Shown: piece by piece, positions 32,429 to 40,710 of the stretch
Position numbering within the stretch: position 1 is the first letter of the stretch
How the letters are laid out: each line of letters starts with the position of its first letter
DNA from: Agromyces sp. ISL-38
GTDB taxonomy: Bacteria; Actinomycetota; Actinomycetes; Actinomycetales; Microbacteriaceae
Reading direction: 5' to 3'
DNA length: 64,000 bases
NCBI RefSeq assembly: GCF_018613935.1
Contig: NZ_JAGGPF010000013.1
Coordinates: 62,001 to 126,000 of the forward strand
The notes under the pieces: generated by a model
The model's input: only the letters and a program-made list of their open reading frames with translations
What the model was told of the DNA's origin: nothing
Databases searched by the model: none
Program-made: the position numbers and the translations under genes

Positions 32429-33262
32429 ATGGGCACCGTTTCGGTCATTGTTCCGAGTTACAACGACGCGGGTTTCCTCGCCGCGTGCCTCGACGCGCTC
32501 GCCCGGCAGACGCGCCCCGCCGACGAGGTCATCGTGGTCGACAACGGATCGACGGATGCCACGGCCGACGTCGCCCGAGCCGCCGGCGCCCGGCTCGTCC
32601 ACGAGCCGTTGCGGGGCATCTGGCCCGCGACGGCCGCGGGCTTCGACGCGGCATCCGGCGACCTCCTCGCCCGACTCGACGCGGACTCGGTGCCCGCACC
32701 CGACTGGATCGCCGAGATCGAGCGGCGGATGGCGGCGGCCGACCGCCCGACGGCCGTCACCGACTCGGGCCGGTTCTACGGCGGCACTGCCCTGGTGCGC
32801 TGGATCGCCCGCACCATCTACCTCGGCGGCTACTTCACCGTCATGGGCGCGCTGCTCGGCCACCCGCCGTTGTTCGGGTCGAACTACGCGATCCGCGCGG
32901 ATGCCTGGGCGGAACTGCGCGGCGTCGTGCACCGCGATCGCGCGGACGTGCACGACGACCTCGACCTGTCGTGGTGGCTGCAGCCGGGCATGACCGTCGT
33001 TCGGGAGCGCCGGCTCATCGTCGGCGTCTCGGCTCGGCCGTTCGACACCGTCGCGGAGCTCTCCCGGCGCCTGCGCATGGCGTTCCACACGATCGCGGTG
33101 GAGTGGCGCGAGTGGCCGCCGCTCGAGCGACGGGCCGACCGTCGCCGCGGGCACCGGCGCGACGCGGGCGATGGCCCCACGATCACTCCCGACGCGGCAG
33201 CGGGCCTGGGCTCGGACACGGACGCCGTCGCAGACGAGACCGAGCACCCGCTGAGCGCGTGA
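32429..33262 (+). CDS. Family 2 glycosyltransferase
   Basis: The protein has 277 aa. VSVIVPSYNDAGFLAACLDAL is broken here as the N-terminal UDP-binding strand VSVIVPSYNDAGF, followed by VIVVDNGSTDAT and the L-D-A-D-S metal motif near residue 91. The later HDDLDLSWWLQPG block carries the catalytic acid region. No transmembrane anchor is clear, although IYLGGYFTVMGALLG is hydrophobic. The acceptor is unknown. The tail after residue 230 is basic, then acidic. Confidence 0.88.
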   Translation: MGTVSVIVPSYNDAGFLAACLDALARQTRPADEVIVVDNGSTDATADVARAAGARLVHEPLRGIWPATAAGFDAASGDLLARLDADSVPAPDWIAEIERRMAAADRPTAVTDSGRFYGGTALVRWIARTIYLGGYFTVMGALLGHPPLFGSNYAIRADAWAELRGVVHRDRADVHDDLDLSWWLQPGMTVVRERRLIVGVSARPFDTVAELSRRLRMAFHTIAVEWREWPPLERRADRRRGHRRDAGDGPTITPDAAAGLGSDTDAVADETEHPLSA

Positions 33263-33266
33263 GGCG

Positions 33267-34238
33267 CTACGGCGTGCTGCCGCTCGCCTCGAAGAGCGCG
33301 AGCATGTCGCGCGCCAGCTGGTGCGGCGCCGTCTCGCACGGGCTGTGACCGGTGGCATAGACCGCGAGGGTCGCATTGAGCTCGCGCGCCGAACGCTCGT
33401 GCAGCTCGCGCGGCCACAGGTCGTGCGCGCCGACGGCGACGAGCTTCGGCACGGTCGCGAGGGCGACGCGCGCCCGGAGGTCGGGAGTGTCCATCATGAG
33501 CGCGATGATGTCGTCGACACTGTCGCGCCGCGTGAGGGCGAAGCGCTCGCGTACGAAGGCGAGTCGGCTGGCCGGCACCCGGTTGAGATTGTTGCGGATG
33601 CCCCACAGCATGAGCGCCGCTCCCTGGCGGGGCGACGTGTAGGCGCTGATCGGTCCGATGCGCTTGACCCTGCGGAATGCCTGGCCGGGTTCGGGTGGCG
33701 CGCTGAGCAGGGTGAGACTCGCGAAGCGGTCGGGTCGTTCGAGCAGCGCGAGCTCGGCAAGGGTGCCCGCGAAGCTGTACCCGAGCACGTGCGCGTGCCC
33801 GGTGCCGTCGTCGAGCACGGCGAGCAGGTCGTCGAGGAAGAGCCGCTCGTCGTACCTCGAGCGGGGTGGATCGAGATTCCACGGGCCGGCGTGTGCCGAC
33901 TCGTACTGCCCCGCGAGGTCGAACGCCTCCACCCTGAAGCCCGCCGCGGCGAAGAGCGGGAACATGAGCACGAAGTCCTCTTTCGACCCCGTGGCGCCGG
34001 GCACGAGCACGACTCGCGGCGCGTCGGAAGGACCGAGGGCGACGCGGGCGAGCTGCCCGCTCGGTGCGTCGAACCGTGTGAACTCGGTGCCGGGCGGGAA
34101 CGCCCGCCAGTCGACATCGTGAATGGCCGCGTCGAGAAGGAACGCCTCGTCGACAGCGCCTGCGGCCGCGGGGACACCGACCGCTTCGGCGGCGGCGCGG
34201 CGACGGAACGACCCGATCACCCCTCCGAATGCGACCAC
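33267..34238 (-). CDS. Alpha/beta hydrolase
   Basis: The protein has 323 aa. VVLVPGATGSKEDF forms the oxyanion segment, GYSFAGT carries the nucleophile serine (G-x-S-x-G variant GYSFAG), VAVGAHDLWP the acid region and ATGHSPCETAP the catalytic histidine. The GTG at 34238 is preceded by TATCGT at 6 nt, so I take that start. The open frame extending to 34925 antisense to thioredoxin is not coding. The substrate is unknown. It is divergent from trx and convergent with the GT2 gene. Confidence 0.87.
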   Translation of the reverse strand: MVAFGGVIGSFRRRAAAEAVGVPAAAGAVDEAFLLDAAIHDVDWRAFPPGTEFTRFDAPSGQLARVALGPSDAPRVVLVPGATGSKEDFVLMFPLFAAAGFRVEAFDLAGQYESAHAGPWNLDPPRSRYDERLFLDDLLAVLDDGTGHAHVLGYSFAGTLAELALLERPDRFASLTLLSAPPEPGQAFRRVKRIGPISAYTSPRQGAALMLWGIRNNLNRVPASRLAFVRERFALTRRDSVDDIIALMMDTPDLRARVALATVPKLVAVGAHDLWPRELHERSARELNATLAVYATGHSPCETAPHQLARDMLALFEASGSTP

Positions 34239-34244
34239 GGGTTC

Positions 34245-34250
34245 ACGATA
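34245..34250 (-). promoter_or_regulatory. -10 box TATCGT of a leaderless promoter
   Basis: On the minus strand TATCGT ends 6 nt before GTG 34238, which decides the start of the alpha/beta hydrolase. Confidence 0.6.
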
Positions 34251-34382
34251 TCGGACCCCGATGACGCTCGGGCGGAAGGGGAAGGCGAAGTTCGGCGCCC
34301 GGAATACGACCTCTGGAGCGACAATTCCAGTGCGCCTACGCCGTTCACAGGAAATACCGGGCGGACGGACAGATCTCGACCC

Positions 34383-34388
34383 TAGGCT
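34383..34388 (+). promoter_or_regulatory. -10 box TAGGCT of a leaderless promoter
   Basis: TAGGCT ends 6 nt before the thioredoxin ATG at 34395. The GGAG in between would be too close to act as a ribosome site. Confidence 0.6.
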
Positions 34389-34394
34389 GGAGCG

Positions 34395-34787
34395 ATGGCT
34401 ACCGTCGCGCTGACTCTGGACACCTTCGAGAAGACGATCCTCCAGGAGGGGACCGTCTTCGTCGACTTCTGGGCAGGCTGGTGCGGCCCCTGCATGCAGT
34501 TCGCGCCGAACTACGAGTCCGCGTCCGAGGCGAATCCCGACCTCGTCTTCGCGAAGGTCGACACCGAAGACCAGCAGCAGCTCGCCGCCGCGATGAACAT
34601 CACGTCGATTCCCACGATCATGGCCTTCAAAGACGGCATCGGCGTGTTCGCCCAGGCCGGCGCACTCCCCCGGCCGATGCTCGACGAGCTCGTCTCGCAA
34701 GTGCGCGCGCTCGACATGGACGAGGTGCGCGCCGACCTCGCACGTCAAGAGGCTGAAGGTGCCGGCGCCGAGCGCGCGGAGGCCTGA
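34395..34787 (+). CDS. trxA: Thioredoxin
   Basis: The protein has 130 aa. The active site is W29-C30-G-P-C33, with the cis-proline in TSIPTIMAF. It is a cytoplasmic disulfide reductant. About 20 acidic residues extend the C-terminus beyond the fold (EVRADLARQEAEGAGAERAEA region). The gene is leaderless. No reductase gene is adjacent. Confidence 0.93.
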   Translation: MATVALTLDTFEKTILQEGTVFVDFWAGWCGPCMQFAPNYESASEANPDLVFAKVDTEDQQQLAAAMNITSIPTIMAFKDGIGVFAQAGALPRPMLDELVSQVRALDMDEVRADLARQEAEGAGAERAEA

Positions 34788-34858
34788 GCGCCCGAGGCCC
34801 CGGCTCGCCACGAGCGTGAGCGCGGCGAAGCCGGTGTCGCCCGAGCACTGACGGCGAT

Positions 34859-34884
34859 CGGATGCCGCCGACTCGCGGCATCCG
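34859..34884. terminator. Bidirectional hairpin between trx and a membrane protein gene
   Basis: CGGATGCCGC (34859-34868) pairs perfectly with GCGGCATCCG (34875-34884) around a 6-nt loop. It lies between convergent stops. The stem is an inverted pair of the GGATGCC motif. Confidence 0.7.
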
Positions 34885-35514
34885 TCAGGCCGTCGCCGTA
34901 CCGCTCTCGAGATACGGCAGCCCACTGAGGTCGAGCTCGACGCCGAAGGGGCGCGACGCCCCCGTCACGAGCGCCGGCACGCGCACGTACTCGCCCCGAT
35001 CGCGGTACCCGTCGAGCAGCTCGACCCAGCGCTCCTCGGCGCCGCTGCCGAGGAACCCCGCGTGGCGCGGGCGGTTTCCGCCCACGAGCTGCACGCCGAC
35101 GCGATATCGGCGGGAGAGCCAGCGACTCGCGCGCGGCACGAGCACGGCCTGCTGCTCGGCACCACCGTGGAGGCGAGCGAGCTCGATCGACGGCTGGTGC
35201 CGCCCGACGTCGGCGACCGGCACGACGGTGCGCACCTTGCGGTCGACGTGCGGCGCATCGATGAGCGTGAGCCCGTCAAGGCTCGCGAGGTCGCCCCACT
35301 GGTCGGGGTTCGCCGGGCGACTGCTGCGCACGAGTGACACGACGAGCACGACCGCCGCGGCTGCCGTCAGCGCGACGAGGAGCCAGAAGGCCCACGGCGC
35401 GGCATCCGGCCGAACCACCGTCGTCGCGAGGAGCAGCACGAAGAGCACGAGGAACGGGAACGGCTCCCACGCGAGCAACGGCTTCGAACGCGGAGCAGGC
35501 ATCGACTTTCCCAT
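34885..35514 (-). CDS. Hypothetical membrane protein
   Basis: The protein has 209 aa. Two hydrophobic segments, FPFLVLFVLLLATTVV and AFWLLVALTAAAAVVLVVSLV, lie at about residues 19-63. The rest is soluble, with several beta-like stretches (VRTVVPVADVGR, ELARLHGGAEQQAVLVPRAS). I recognise no family. The ATG shares one base with the stop codon of the trans-sulfuration gene (TGATG), so it is translated as the second gene of that unit. Confidence 0.75.
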   Translation of the reverse strand: MGKSMPAPRSKPLLAWEPFPFLVLFVLLLATTVVRPDAAPWAFWLLVALTAAAAVVLVVSLVRSSRPANPDQWGDLASLDGLTLIDAPHVDRKVRTVVPVADVGRHQPSIELARLHGGAEQQAVLVPRASRWLSRRYRVGVQLVGGNRPRHAGFLGSGAEERWVELLDGYRDRGEYVRVPALVTGASRPFGVELDLSGLPYLESGTATA

Positions 35515-36740
35515 CAGCGCGGACCGACCGCCTTGTCGAGGGCGCGGGCGAGGTCGGCGATGAGGTCATCGGCGTCTTCCAGCCCGATCGAGAACCGCAA
35601 GTGGCCGTAGCGCTGGAACTCGGGCGGGTAGAACGCCACTCGCGGGCCGCTCGTGCCGACGTGCACGATGAGCGACTCGTCGTGACCGAGCGAGACGGCC
35701 GAGGTGATCACCCTGAGCCTCGCCACGAACCGGTTCTGCATCGCCGGGTCGCCGTCGAGCGCGAACGCCATCATGCCGCCGAAGCCGCCGTCGAACTGGC
35801 GGGCGGCGAGCTCGTGCTGCGGATGCGACGCAAGCCCCGGGTAGGCGACGAACGCCACCCGCGGGTCGTCGTCGAGGAACGCCGCGACGCGCTCCGCGGA
35901 GGCGAACGACTGCCGGAGTCGCAGGGGCAGCGTCACCGAGCCGCGCGCGATGAGCCACGCGTTGAACGGGCTGATCACGCCGCCGACGTCGACCATCGCG
36001 TCGTGCTTGATCGGGTCGATGAGCTCGCGTCGGCCGATGACCGCGCCGCCCATCGCGTCGCCGTGCCCGTTGATGTACTTCGTCAGCGAGTGCACGACGA
36101 GGTCGGCGCCGTGGTCGAGCGGACGGAACGACGGCGGCGGCGTGAACGTCGAGTCGACGGTGAGCAGCGCACCGGCGCGGTGGGCGAGCTCGGCGACCGC
36201 CGCGACATCCGTCACCTTCGTGGTCGGGTTGGCCACCGCCTCGATGTGCACGAGGCGGGTGTTCGGCTGGATCGCGGCCTCGACGGCCGCAAGGTCGCTC
36301 GTGTCGACGAAGTCGGCCTGGATGCCGTACTTCGTGGGCAGCAGTTCGGCGAACAGGCGGTGGATCGCCTCGTACGAGACATCGCTCACGACGACGTGAT
36401 CGCCCGACTTCAAGTGGGTGAAGAACACGGCGTGCAGGGCCGCGACGCCGCTCGCGAGCGCCACCGCCGCTTCACCGTGCTCGAGCGTGGCGAGCTTCTC
36501 CTGCAGCGCGAGCTGGTTCGTGCCCGAGTTGCGCGTGTAGAGCGGCGACTCGGTTCCCGACCAGCTCATGGTCGACGGGTCGTCGGGCAGCGCATAGGAG
36601 TTCGCCATCACGATCGGCGTGCGGATGGCGCCGCTGCCCCCGTCGATGTCGTTGCCGGCGTGCACCGCCTGGGTGTGGAAGCCGTATCCGCTCCAGTCCT
36701 CGCCGTGCGTCGCGGTCGTGCTGCCCTGCGCTGTCGTCAT
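35514..36740 (-). CDS. Trans-sulfuration PLP enzyme (cystathionine gamma-synthase/lyase type)
   Basis: The protein has 408 aa of the Cys/Met metabolism PLP family. K221 in DLVVHSLTKYINGHGD binds PLP; SGVAALHAVFF and VHIEAVANPTT are core blocks. Sequence alone does not separate synthase, gamma-lyase and methionine gamma-lyase activity. The ATG at 36740 is 6 nt after TAGCGT, so the mRNA is leaderless. It is followed by a coupled membrane protein gene. Confidence 0.9.
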   Translation of the reverse strand: MTTAQGSTTATHGEDWSGYGFHTQAVHAGNDIDGGSGAIRTPIVMANSYALPDDPSTMSWSGTESPLYTRNSGTNQLALQEKLATLEHGEAAVALASGVAALHAVFFTHLKSGDHVVVSDVSYEAIHRLFAELLPTKYGIQADFVDTSDLAAVEAAIQPNTRLVHIEAVANPTTKVTDVAAVAELAHRAGALLTVDSTFTPPPSFRPLDHGADLVVHSLTKYINGHGDAMGGAVIGRRELIDPIKHDAMVDVGGVISPFNAWLIARGSVTLPLRLRQSFASAERVAAFLDDDPRVAFVAYPGLASHPQHELAARQFDGGFGGMMAFALDGDPAMQNRFVARLRVITSAVSLGHDESLIVHVGTSGPRVAFYPPEFQRYGHLRFSIGLEDADDLIADLARALDKAVGPR

Positions 36741-36746
36741 CCCTCA

Positions 36747-36752
36747 ACGCTA
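36747..36752 (-). promoter_or_regulatory. -10 box TAGCGT of a leaderless promoter
   Basis: On the minus strand TAGCGT ends 6 nt before the ATG at 36740. Confidence 0.6.
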
Positions 36753-36795
36753 TGGCAGGCCGTGCGGCTGTGACGACGCCGGGCGACGGCGCAGG

Positions 36796-37359
36796 TCACA
36801 CGGTCTGCCCGGCGTGCTCTCCCTCGCCGATCTCCTCGATCGTCTTCGCGATGAACGCCGGCAGGTCCTTGGGTCTGCGGCTCGTCACGAGGCCCTGGTC
36901 GACGACCACCTCCTCGTCGCTCCAGTGGGCGCCGGCGTTCACGAGGTCGGTCTTCAGACTCGGGTAGGACGTCACGCTGCGGCCGCGCACGACGCCCGCC
37001 TCGGCGAGGAGCCACGGCGCGTGGCAGATCGCGGCGACGGGTTTGTGCTGCTCGAAGAAGGAACGGACGAAGGCGACGGATGCCTCGTCCATGCGCAGGT
37101 GGTCGGCGTTCACGACTCCGCCGGGGAGCACGAGCGCGTCGAACGTTCCCGCGTCGGCGTCGGCGACCGGGAGGTCGACGTCGAAGGTGTCGCCCTTCTC
37201 GCGGTGGTCGAACCCGAGCACCGTGCCCGCAGTCGGCGAGACGAGGCTCACCAGGGCGCCCGCGGCGCGCAGTGCGTTCCAGGGCTCGGTGAACTCGACC
37301 TGCTCCACGCCGTCGGTCATGAGGAATGCGACCTTCTTGCCTGCGAGTTGCGCGGCCAT
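36796..37359 (-). CDS. DJ-1/PfpI family protein
   Basis: The protein has 187 aa. C112-H113 in AAICHAPWLLAEAG is the nucleophile elbow, and an acidic residue in DGVEQVEFTEP is the usual partner. The sequence resembles the general-stress YfkM/PfpI group, often described as deglycases or chaperones. The ATG at 37359 has GAAGGAG upstream. It precedes the trans-sulfuration gene by 55 nt on the same strand, but that gene has its own promoter. Confidence 0.9.
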   Translation of the reverse strand: MAAQLAGKKVAFLMTDGVEQVEFTEPWNALRAAGALVSLVSPTAGTVLGFDHREKGDTFDVDLPVADADAGTFDALVLPGGVVNADHLRMDEASVAFVRSFFEQHKPVAAICHAPWLLAEAGVVRGRSVTSYPSLKTDLVNAGAHWSDEEVVVDQGLVTSRRPKDLPAFIAKTIEEIGEGEHAGQTV

Positions 37360-37460
37360 GGTATCTCCTTCGTCTCGTGGGTGTGGACGTTCTGAGTGGA
37401 CGTTCCACGCTACGAATCGGGCGATCGGGCCGACAGAGGGTTGACACGAGTGCCGGGAGG

Positions 37461-38462
37461 TTACGAAACGTCGCCCTGCCGAGGGCCGGCGGCGCTGCCG
37501 GCACCAACGGTGCCCGGAACCCGCACGAGGTCGAGTTCAGGGGCGGCCGCAGGCTGATCGGGCGTGCGGCGCTCGAGACGCACGAGCACGATGCCCGCGA
37601 GGATGAGCAGCCCGCCGATGGCTTGCACCGGCCCGATCGCCTCGCCGATGAGCACCCAGGAGACGATCGCGGCGAAGACGACCTCCGAGAGTCCGAGGAA
37701 CGACGAGAGCCTGGTACCGAGCATGCGGATGGCCTGGATCCCCGCGGCGTAGGCGAATGCCGTCGAGATCGCGCCGACCATGAGCACCGGCACCCACCAC
37801 GGGGCGACACCGCCGAAGAACTCGATGTCCGTGAACTCGGCCTCGAACGGTACGAGTCCGGTGAGCGCGGCGGAGCCGAGCACGAGGCATCCGATCACGC
37901 ATCCGGCAGCGGCGAGGGCGATGGGCGGCACGCCGGTGTCGCTCCGCTCGCCGAGCAGGTAGTAGACGGCGACGCCGATCATCGCGATGCCGGCGATCAC
38001 GACCCCGAAGGGATCGAGGGTGCCGCCTGCCGGACCGATCACGAGCACGAGACCCGCGATCGCCACGACCGACCCGGCGAGCACGACGAACTGTGGTGCA
38101 CGACGACTGGTGACCCAGGCGAAGGCCACGAGCGCGACCGGGGCGAGGTACTCGACGAGCAGTGCGGTGCTCACGGGAATGCGTGCGATCGCGGTGTAGA
38201 AGGCGAGTTGCACGCCGGCGACGGCGATCACGGAGTAGACGAGCACCGTCCACTTCGCGCGCCAGAGCGGCCGCAGGTCGAATCTCAGGGCGAAGAGGCC
38301 CGGCACGGCGAGCAGCACGGCCGCGACGGTGATGCGGAAGAACACGGCCGCGCCCGGCGACCATCCCGATTCGAGCAGGGGCTTGACGATCGCGCCGCCC
38401 GCACCGAAGGCGAGGCCGGACGCGAGCCCGAGGAGGATTCCGATCCCGCGTGACCCGTGCAT
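37461..38462 (-). CDS. EamA/DMT family transporter
   Basis: The protein has 333 aa with ten hydrophobic segments in two EamA repeats. LLVEYLAPVALVAFAWV closes repeat one, and LGTRLSSFLGLSEVVFAAIVSW opens the end of repeat two. It would export a metabolite such as an amino acid; the substrate is unknown. I use ATG 38462, which begins just before the first membrane helix. ATG 38534 is possible but overlaps the divergent promoter region. The C-terminal 30 residues are hydrophilic. Confidence 0.85.
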   Translation of the reverse strand: MHGSRGIGILLGLASGLAFGAGGAIVKPLLESGWSPGAAVFFRITVAAVLLAVPGLFALRFDLRPLWRAKWTVLVYSVIAVAGVQLAFYTAIARIPVSTALLVEYLAPVALVAFAWVTSRRAPQFVVLAGSVVAIAGLVLVIGPAGGTLDPFGVVIAGIAMIGVAVYYLLGERSDTGVPPIALAAAGCVIGCLVLGSAALTGLVPFEAEFTDIEFFGGVAPWWVPVLMVGAISTAFAYAAGIQAIRMLGTRLSSFLGLSEVVFAAIVSWVLIGEAIGPVQAIGGLLILAGIVLVRLERRTPDQPAAAPELDLVRVPGTVGAGSAAGPRQGDVS

Positions 38463-38565
38463 ACGCTGCCCATCCGTCCATTCCGCCGAGCCGGGCCGAG
38501 CTCCCCTGTCATGCCCGAAACCGGTTATGCTCATGACAGTAGTGGAACCGTGCGTCAGGAGTCAA

Positions 38566-39111
38566 ATGATTTTCACCCATGACACCGAAGTGGCCCTCGG
38601 CTTCGTCGCCGCCCTCACCGAGACCTCGCCCGAGGCATCCGATTCGGGCGATGACGAGCTGTCGACCCCGGGGCAACTCGTCGCCCTGCTCGACGCGTGG
38701 GACTACTCCGGCCGCCGTGACGGCGACGAGCGCGAGCTCGCCGAGGTGCGCGACGCCCGCGCCCGACTTCGGGCGATCTGGCTGCAGGACCGCGACGATG
38801 CGGCCGTCTCCGTCAACGAACTGCTCGCCGAGGCGCGCGCCCTCCCCCGCCTCGTTCGTCATGACGGTGCGGACTGGCACATCCATGCGACCGAGGCCGA
38901 AGCCCCACTCGCCCGGAGAATCCTCGTCGAGGCGGCCATGGCGCTCGTCGACGCCATCCGTGCCGACCAGATGGAGCGGCTTCGCGTGTGCGACGCGGAT
39001 GACTGCGAGGGCCTGTACGTGGACCTCTCGAAGAACACCTCGCGCCGGTTCTGCAGCACGCGATGCGGCAATCGGATGGCCGTTCGCGCGTACCGGGCGC
39101 GGGCGAGCTGA
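38566..39111 (+). CDS. ABATE-domain CGNR zinc finger protein
   Basis: The protein has 181 aa. An N-terminal ABATE domain spans residues 1-130. A zinc finger with C142, C147, C163 and C167 follows, ending in the CGNR signature (167-170). Members are thought to be DNA-binding stress-response regulators. The ATG at 38566 has AGGAG 5 nt upstream. Divergence from the EamA transporter suggests it may regulate it; that is inference. Confidence 0.88.
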   Translation: MIFTHDTEVALGFVAALTETSPEASDSGDDELSTPGQLVALLDAWDYSGRRDGDERELAEVRDARARLRAIWLQDRDDAAVSVNELLAEARALPRLVRHDGADWHIHATEAEAPLARRILVEAAMALVDAIRADQMERLRVCDADDCEGLYVDLSKNTSRRFCSTRCGNRMAVRAYRARAS

Positions 39112-39194
39112 CTGGGGCGGATACGTGGCGCTTCGGCGGCGCGCCTCCGCGTTTCGACCGCGCCCTGCCGCGCTTCGACCGCGCGCCGAAGAAC

Positions 39195-39229
39195 GAAAAC
39201 GGGCCGCCGCCCGAAGGCGACGACCCGTT
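39195..39229 (-). terminator. Rho-independent terminator of rpsO
   Basis: On the minus strand a 12-bp stem (CGGGTCGTCGCC with GGCGGCGGCCCG, two G-T pairs) closes on a TTCG tetraloop. It is extended by two A-T pairs and followed by TTTTCGTTCTT. It lies 44 nt after the rpsO stop and also faces the convergent CGNR gene. Confidence 0.85.
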
Positions 39230-39272
39230 CCGAAGAAGTTCGCGGTATCAGCGAAAGCCGCGCAGAATGCGC

Positions 39273-39542
39273 TTAGCGGCGCAGACCGAGACGCTCGATG
39301 AGCTTGCGGTAGCGGTTGATGTCCACATCGGCGAGGTAGCCGAGCAGACGACGACGCTGACCGACGAGGAGGAGCAGGCCACGACGCGAGTGGTGGTCGT
39401 GCTTGTGCTCCTTCAGGTGCTCGGTGAGGTCTTTGATTCGCTTCGTGAGGAGCGCGATCTGAACCTCGGGGGATCCAGTGTCACCGGGGTGCGTCGCGTA
39501 CTCTTCGATGATCGCCTTCTTGACATCAGCTTCAAGTGCCAT
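39273..39542 (-). CDS. rpsO: 30S ribosomal protein S15
   Basis: This 89-aa protein is full length for S15. [17 protein letters not shown] and [22 protein letters not shown] are the S15 signatures that bind 16S rRNA. The ATG at 39542 is preceded by GAAAGGGG. It is a single-gene unit here, ended by a strong terminator. pnp, its usual neighbour, lies 13 kb downstream in the same direction. Confidence 0.97.
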   Translation of the reverse strand: MALEADVKKAIIEEYATHPGDTGSPEVQIALLTKRIKDLTEHLKEHKHDHHSRRGLLLLVGQRRRLLGYLADVDINRYRKLIERLGLRR

Positions 39543-39758
39543 AGATGGGATCCCCTTTCTCTCGTTGCGCGCTGCCCGTGGCCTGATGCCTGGGCTCTCT
39601 TTGTGCGCGGCCGTTCTGACGGCAACCTGAAGAGTCTACCAGAGCGGATGCCTGGGGGCCGACGCCTTCTCGGGGACGCCCGGCCAGCCGGGCCCGACCC
39701 GGCCCGAGCGACAGCTCGCCGGGTGACAACGCTCGCGCACCGGGGCAGACTGGCCACC

Positions 39759-40127
39759 ATGGGCTTCACGATGAAGCGCGTGTACGAGCCGGCCGACCCA
39801 TCCGATGGCTACCGGGTGCTCGTCGATCGGCTGTGGCCGCGCGGTGTGCGCAAGGAGCGCGCCGAACTCGATGAGTGGGCCAAGGATGTCGCCCCCTCCC
39901 CAGCGCTCCGCACGGAGTGGCACCACAACCGTGAACGCTTCGACGAGTTCGCCGAGCGGTATCGCGACGAGCTCGACGCCAACCCCGCCGCCGACGCGCT
40001 GCTCGCCACGGGCCGCGAGCAGCCACGCGTGACCCTGCTGTTCGGCGCCCGCGACGAGCAGGTCAACCACGCGGCCGTGCTGCTCGCGTGGCTTGCAGCG
40101 CATGGGGCATCCGTCGAGCCATTGTGA
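39759..40127 (+). CDS. DUF488 family protein
   Basis: The protein has 122 aa. KRVYEPADPSDGYRVLVDRLWPRGVRKE, in two parts around G, and the later VTLLFGARDEQVNHAAVL match DUF488. Its function is unknown. It is divergent from rpsO with about 215 nt between, which holds no other gene. No conserved cysteine is seen. Confidence 0.88.
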   Translation: MGFTMKRVYEPADPSDGYRVLVDRLWPRGVRKERAELDEWAKDVAPSPALRTEWHHNRERFDEFAERYRDELDANPAADALLATGREQPRVTLLFGARDEQVNHAAVLLAWLAAHGASVEPL

Positions 40128-40181
40128 CTCGATCGCGCGCGGCGTAGCGTGCGCTGTGACCAGAGGAAGTGAGGTTCGATC

Positions 40182-40631
40182 ATGATCACGACCACGCGGG
40201 CGCGCACCGCCGCGCTCACCCTCGCAGCCGTCGTTGCACTCACGTTCGCCGGCGCCGGAGCCGCACAGGCCGAGCCGCCCTCCATGCCGGCGATCCCGCT
40301 GAACAACGAGCAGGAGACCACCGGCGCCACCGGTGGCGCGAGTGGATTCTTCTCCTACGAGATCGATGGCGACCAGTTCTGCTACACGCTCGAGGTCGAC
40401 GGACTCACTGCGCCGGCGACTGCGGCACACATCCATTTCGCGCCCCGCAACGTGGCGGGCGACGTCGTCATACCGCTTGCGGTGCCGAGTGGCACGACCT
40501 TCGAGGTGGATGCCTGCACCACGGCAGGCGAGACACTGCTCGCCGAGATCACCGAGAACCCGCGCAACTACTACGTCAATGTGCACACGTCGACGTTCCC
40601 AGGCGGTGAAGTGCGCGGGCAGCTGAAGTAG
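40182..40631 (+). CDS. Secreted CHRD domain protein
   Basis: The protein has 149 aa with a Sec signal peptide: TTRAR followed by ALTLAAVVALTFAGAGA and a likely cut after AQA, near residue 30. The rest is a single CHRD domain (LNNEQETTGATGGASGFFSY, FCYTLEVDGL, AAHIHFAP and NVHTSTFPGGEVRGQL). CHRD proteins are extracellular; their role in bacteria is unclear. A -10-like TAGCGT at 40144 and GAGGAAGTGAGG lie upstream. Confidence 0.88.
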   Translation: MITTTRARTAALTLAAVVALTFAGAGAAQAEPPSMPAIPLNNEQETTGATGGASGFFSYEIDGDQFCYTLEVDGLTAPATAAHIHFAPRNVAGDVVIPLAVPSGTTFEVDACTTAGETLLAEITENPRNYYVNVHTSTFPGGEVRGQLK

Positions 40632-40710
40632 CACCGCACACCACGCCCCCCGTTATCGGGCTTCTGCTGCCGCTCCCGTCGGGCATATGCTCCAATCGGA
40701 TCGGCGGACC

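Noticed and set aside
33267-34925. 552-codon open frame as a fused alpha/beta hydrolase
   Set aside because: The first 229 codons are antisense to thioredoxin. The promoter TATCGT and the hydrolase fold support the GTG at 34238.
39120-39195. Repeated CG-TTCGACCGCGC segments suggesting a repeat array
   Set aside because: Only two imperfect copies exist, without regular spacing, so it is not a CRISPR or other array.
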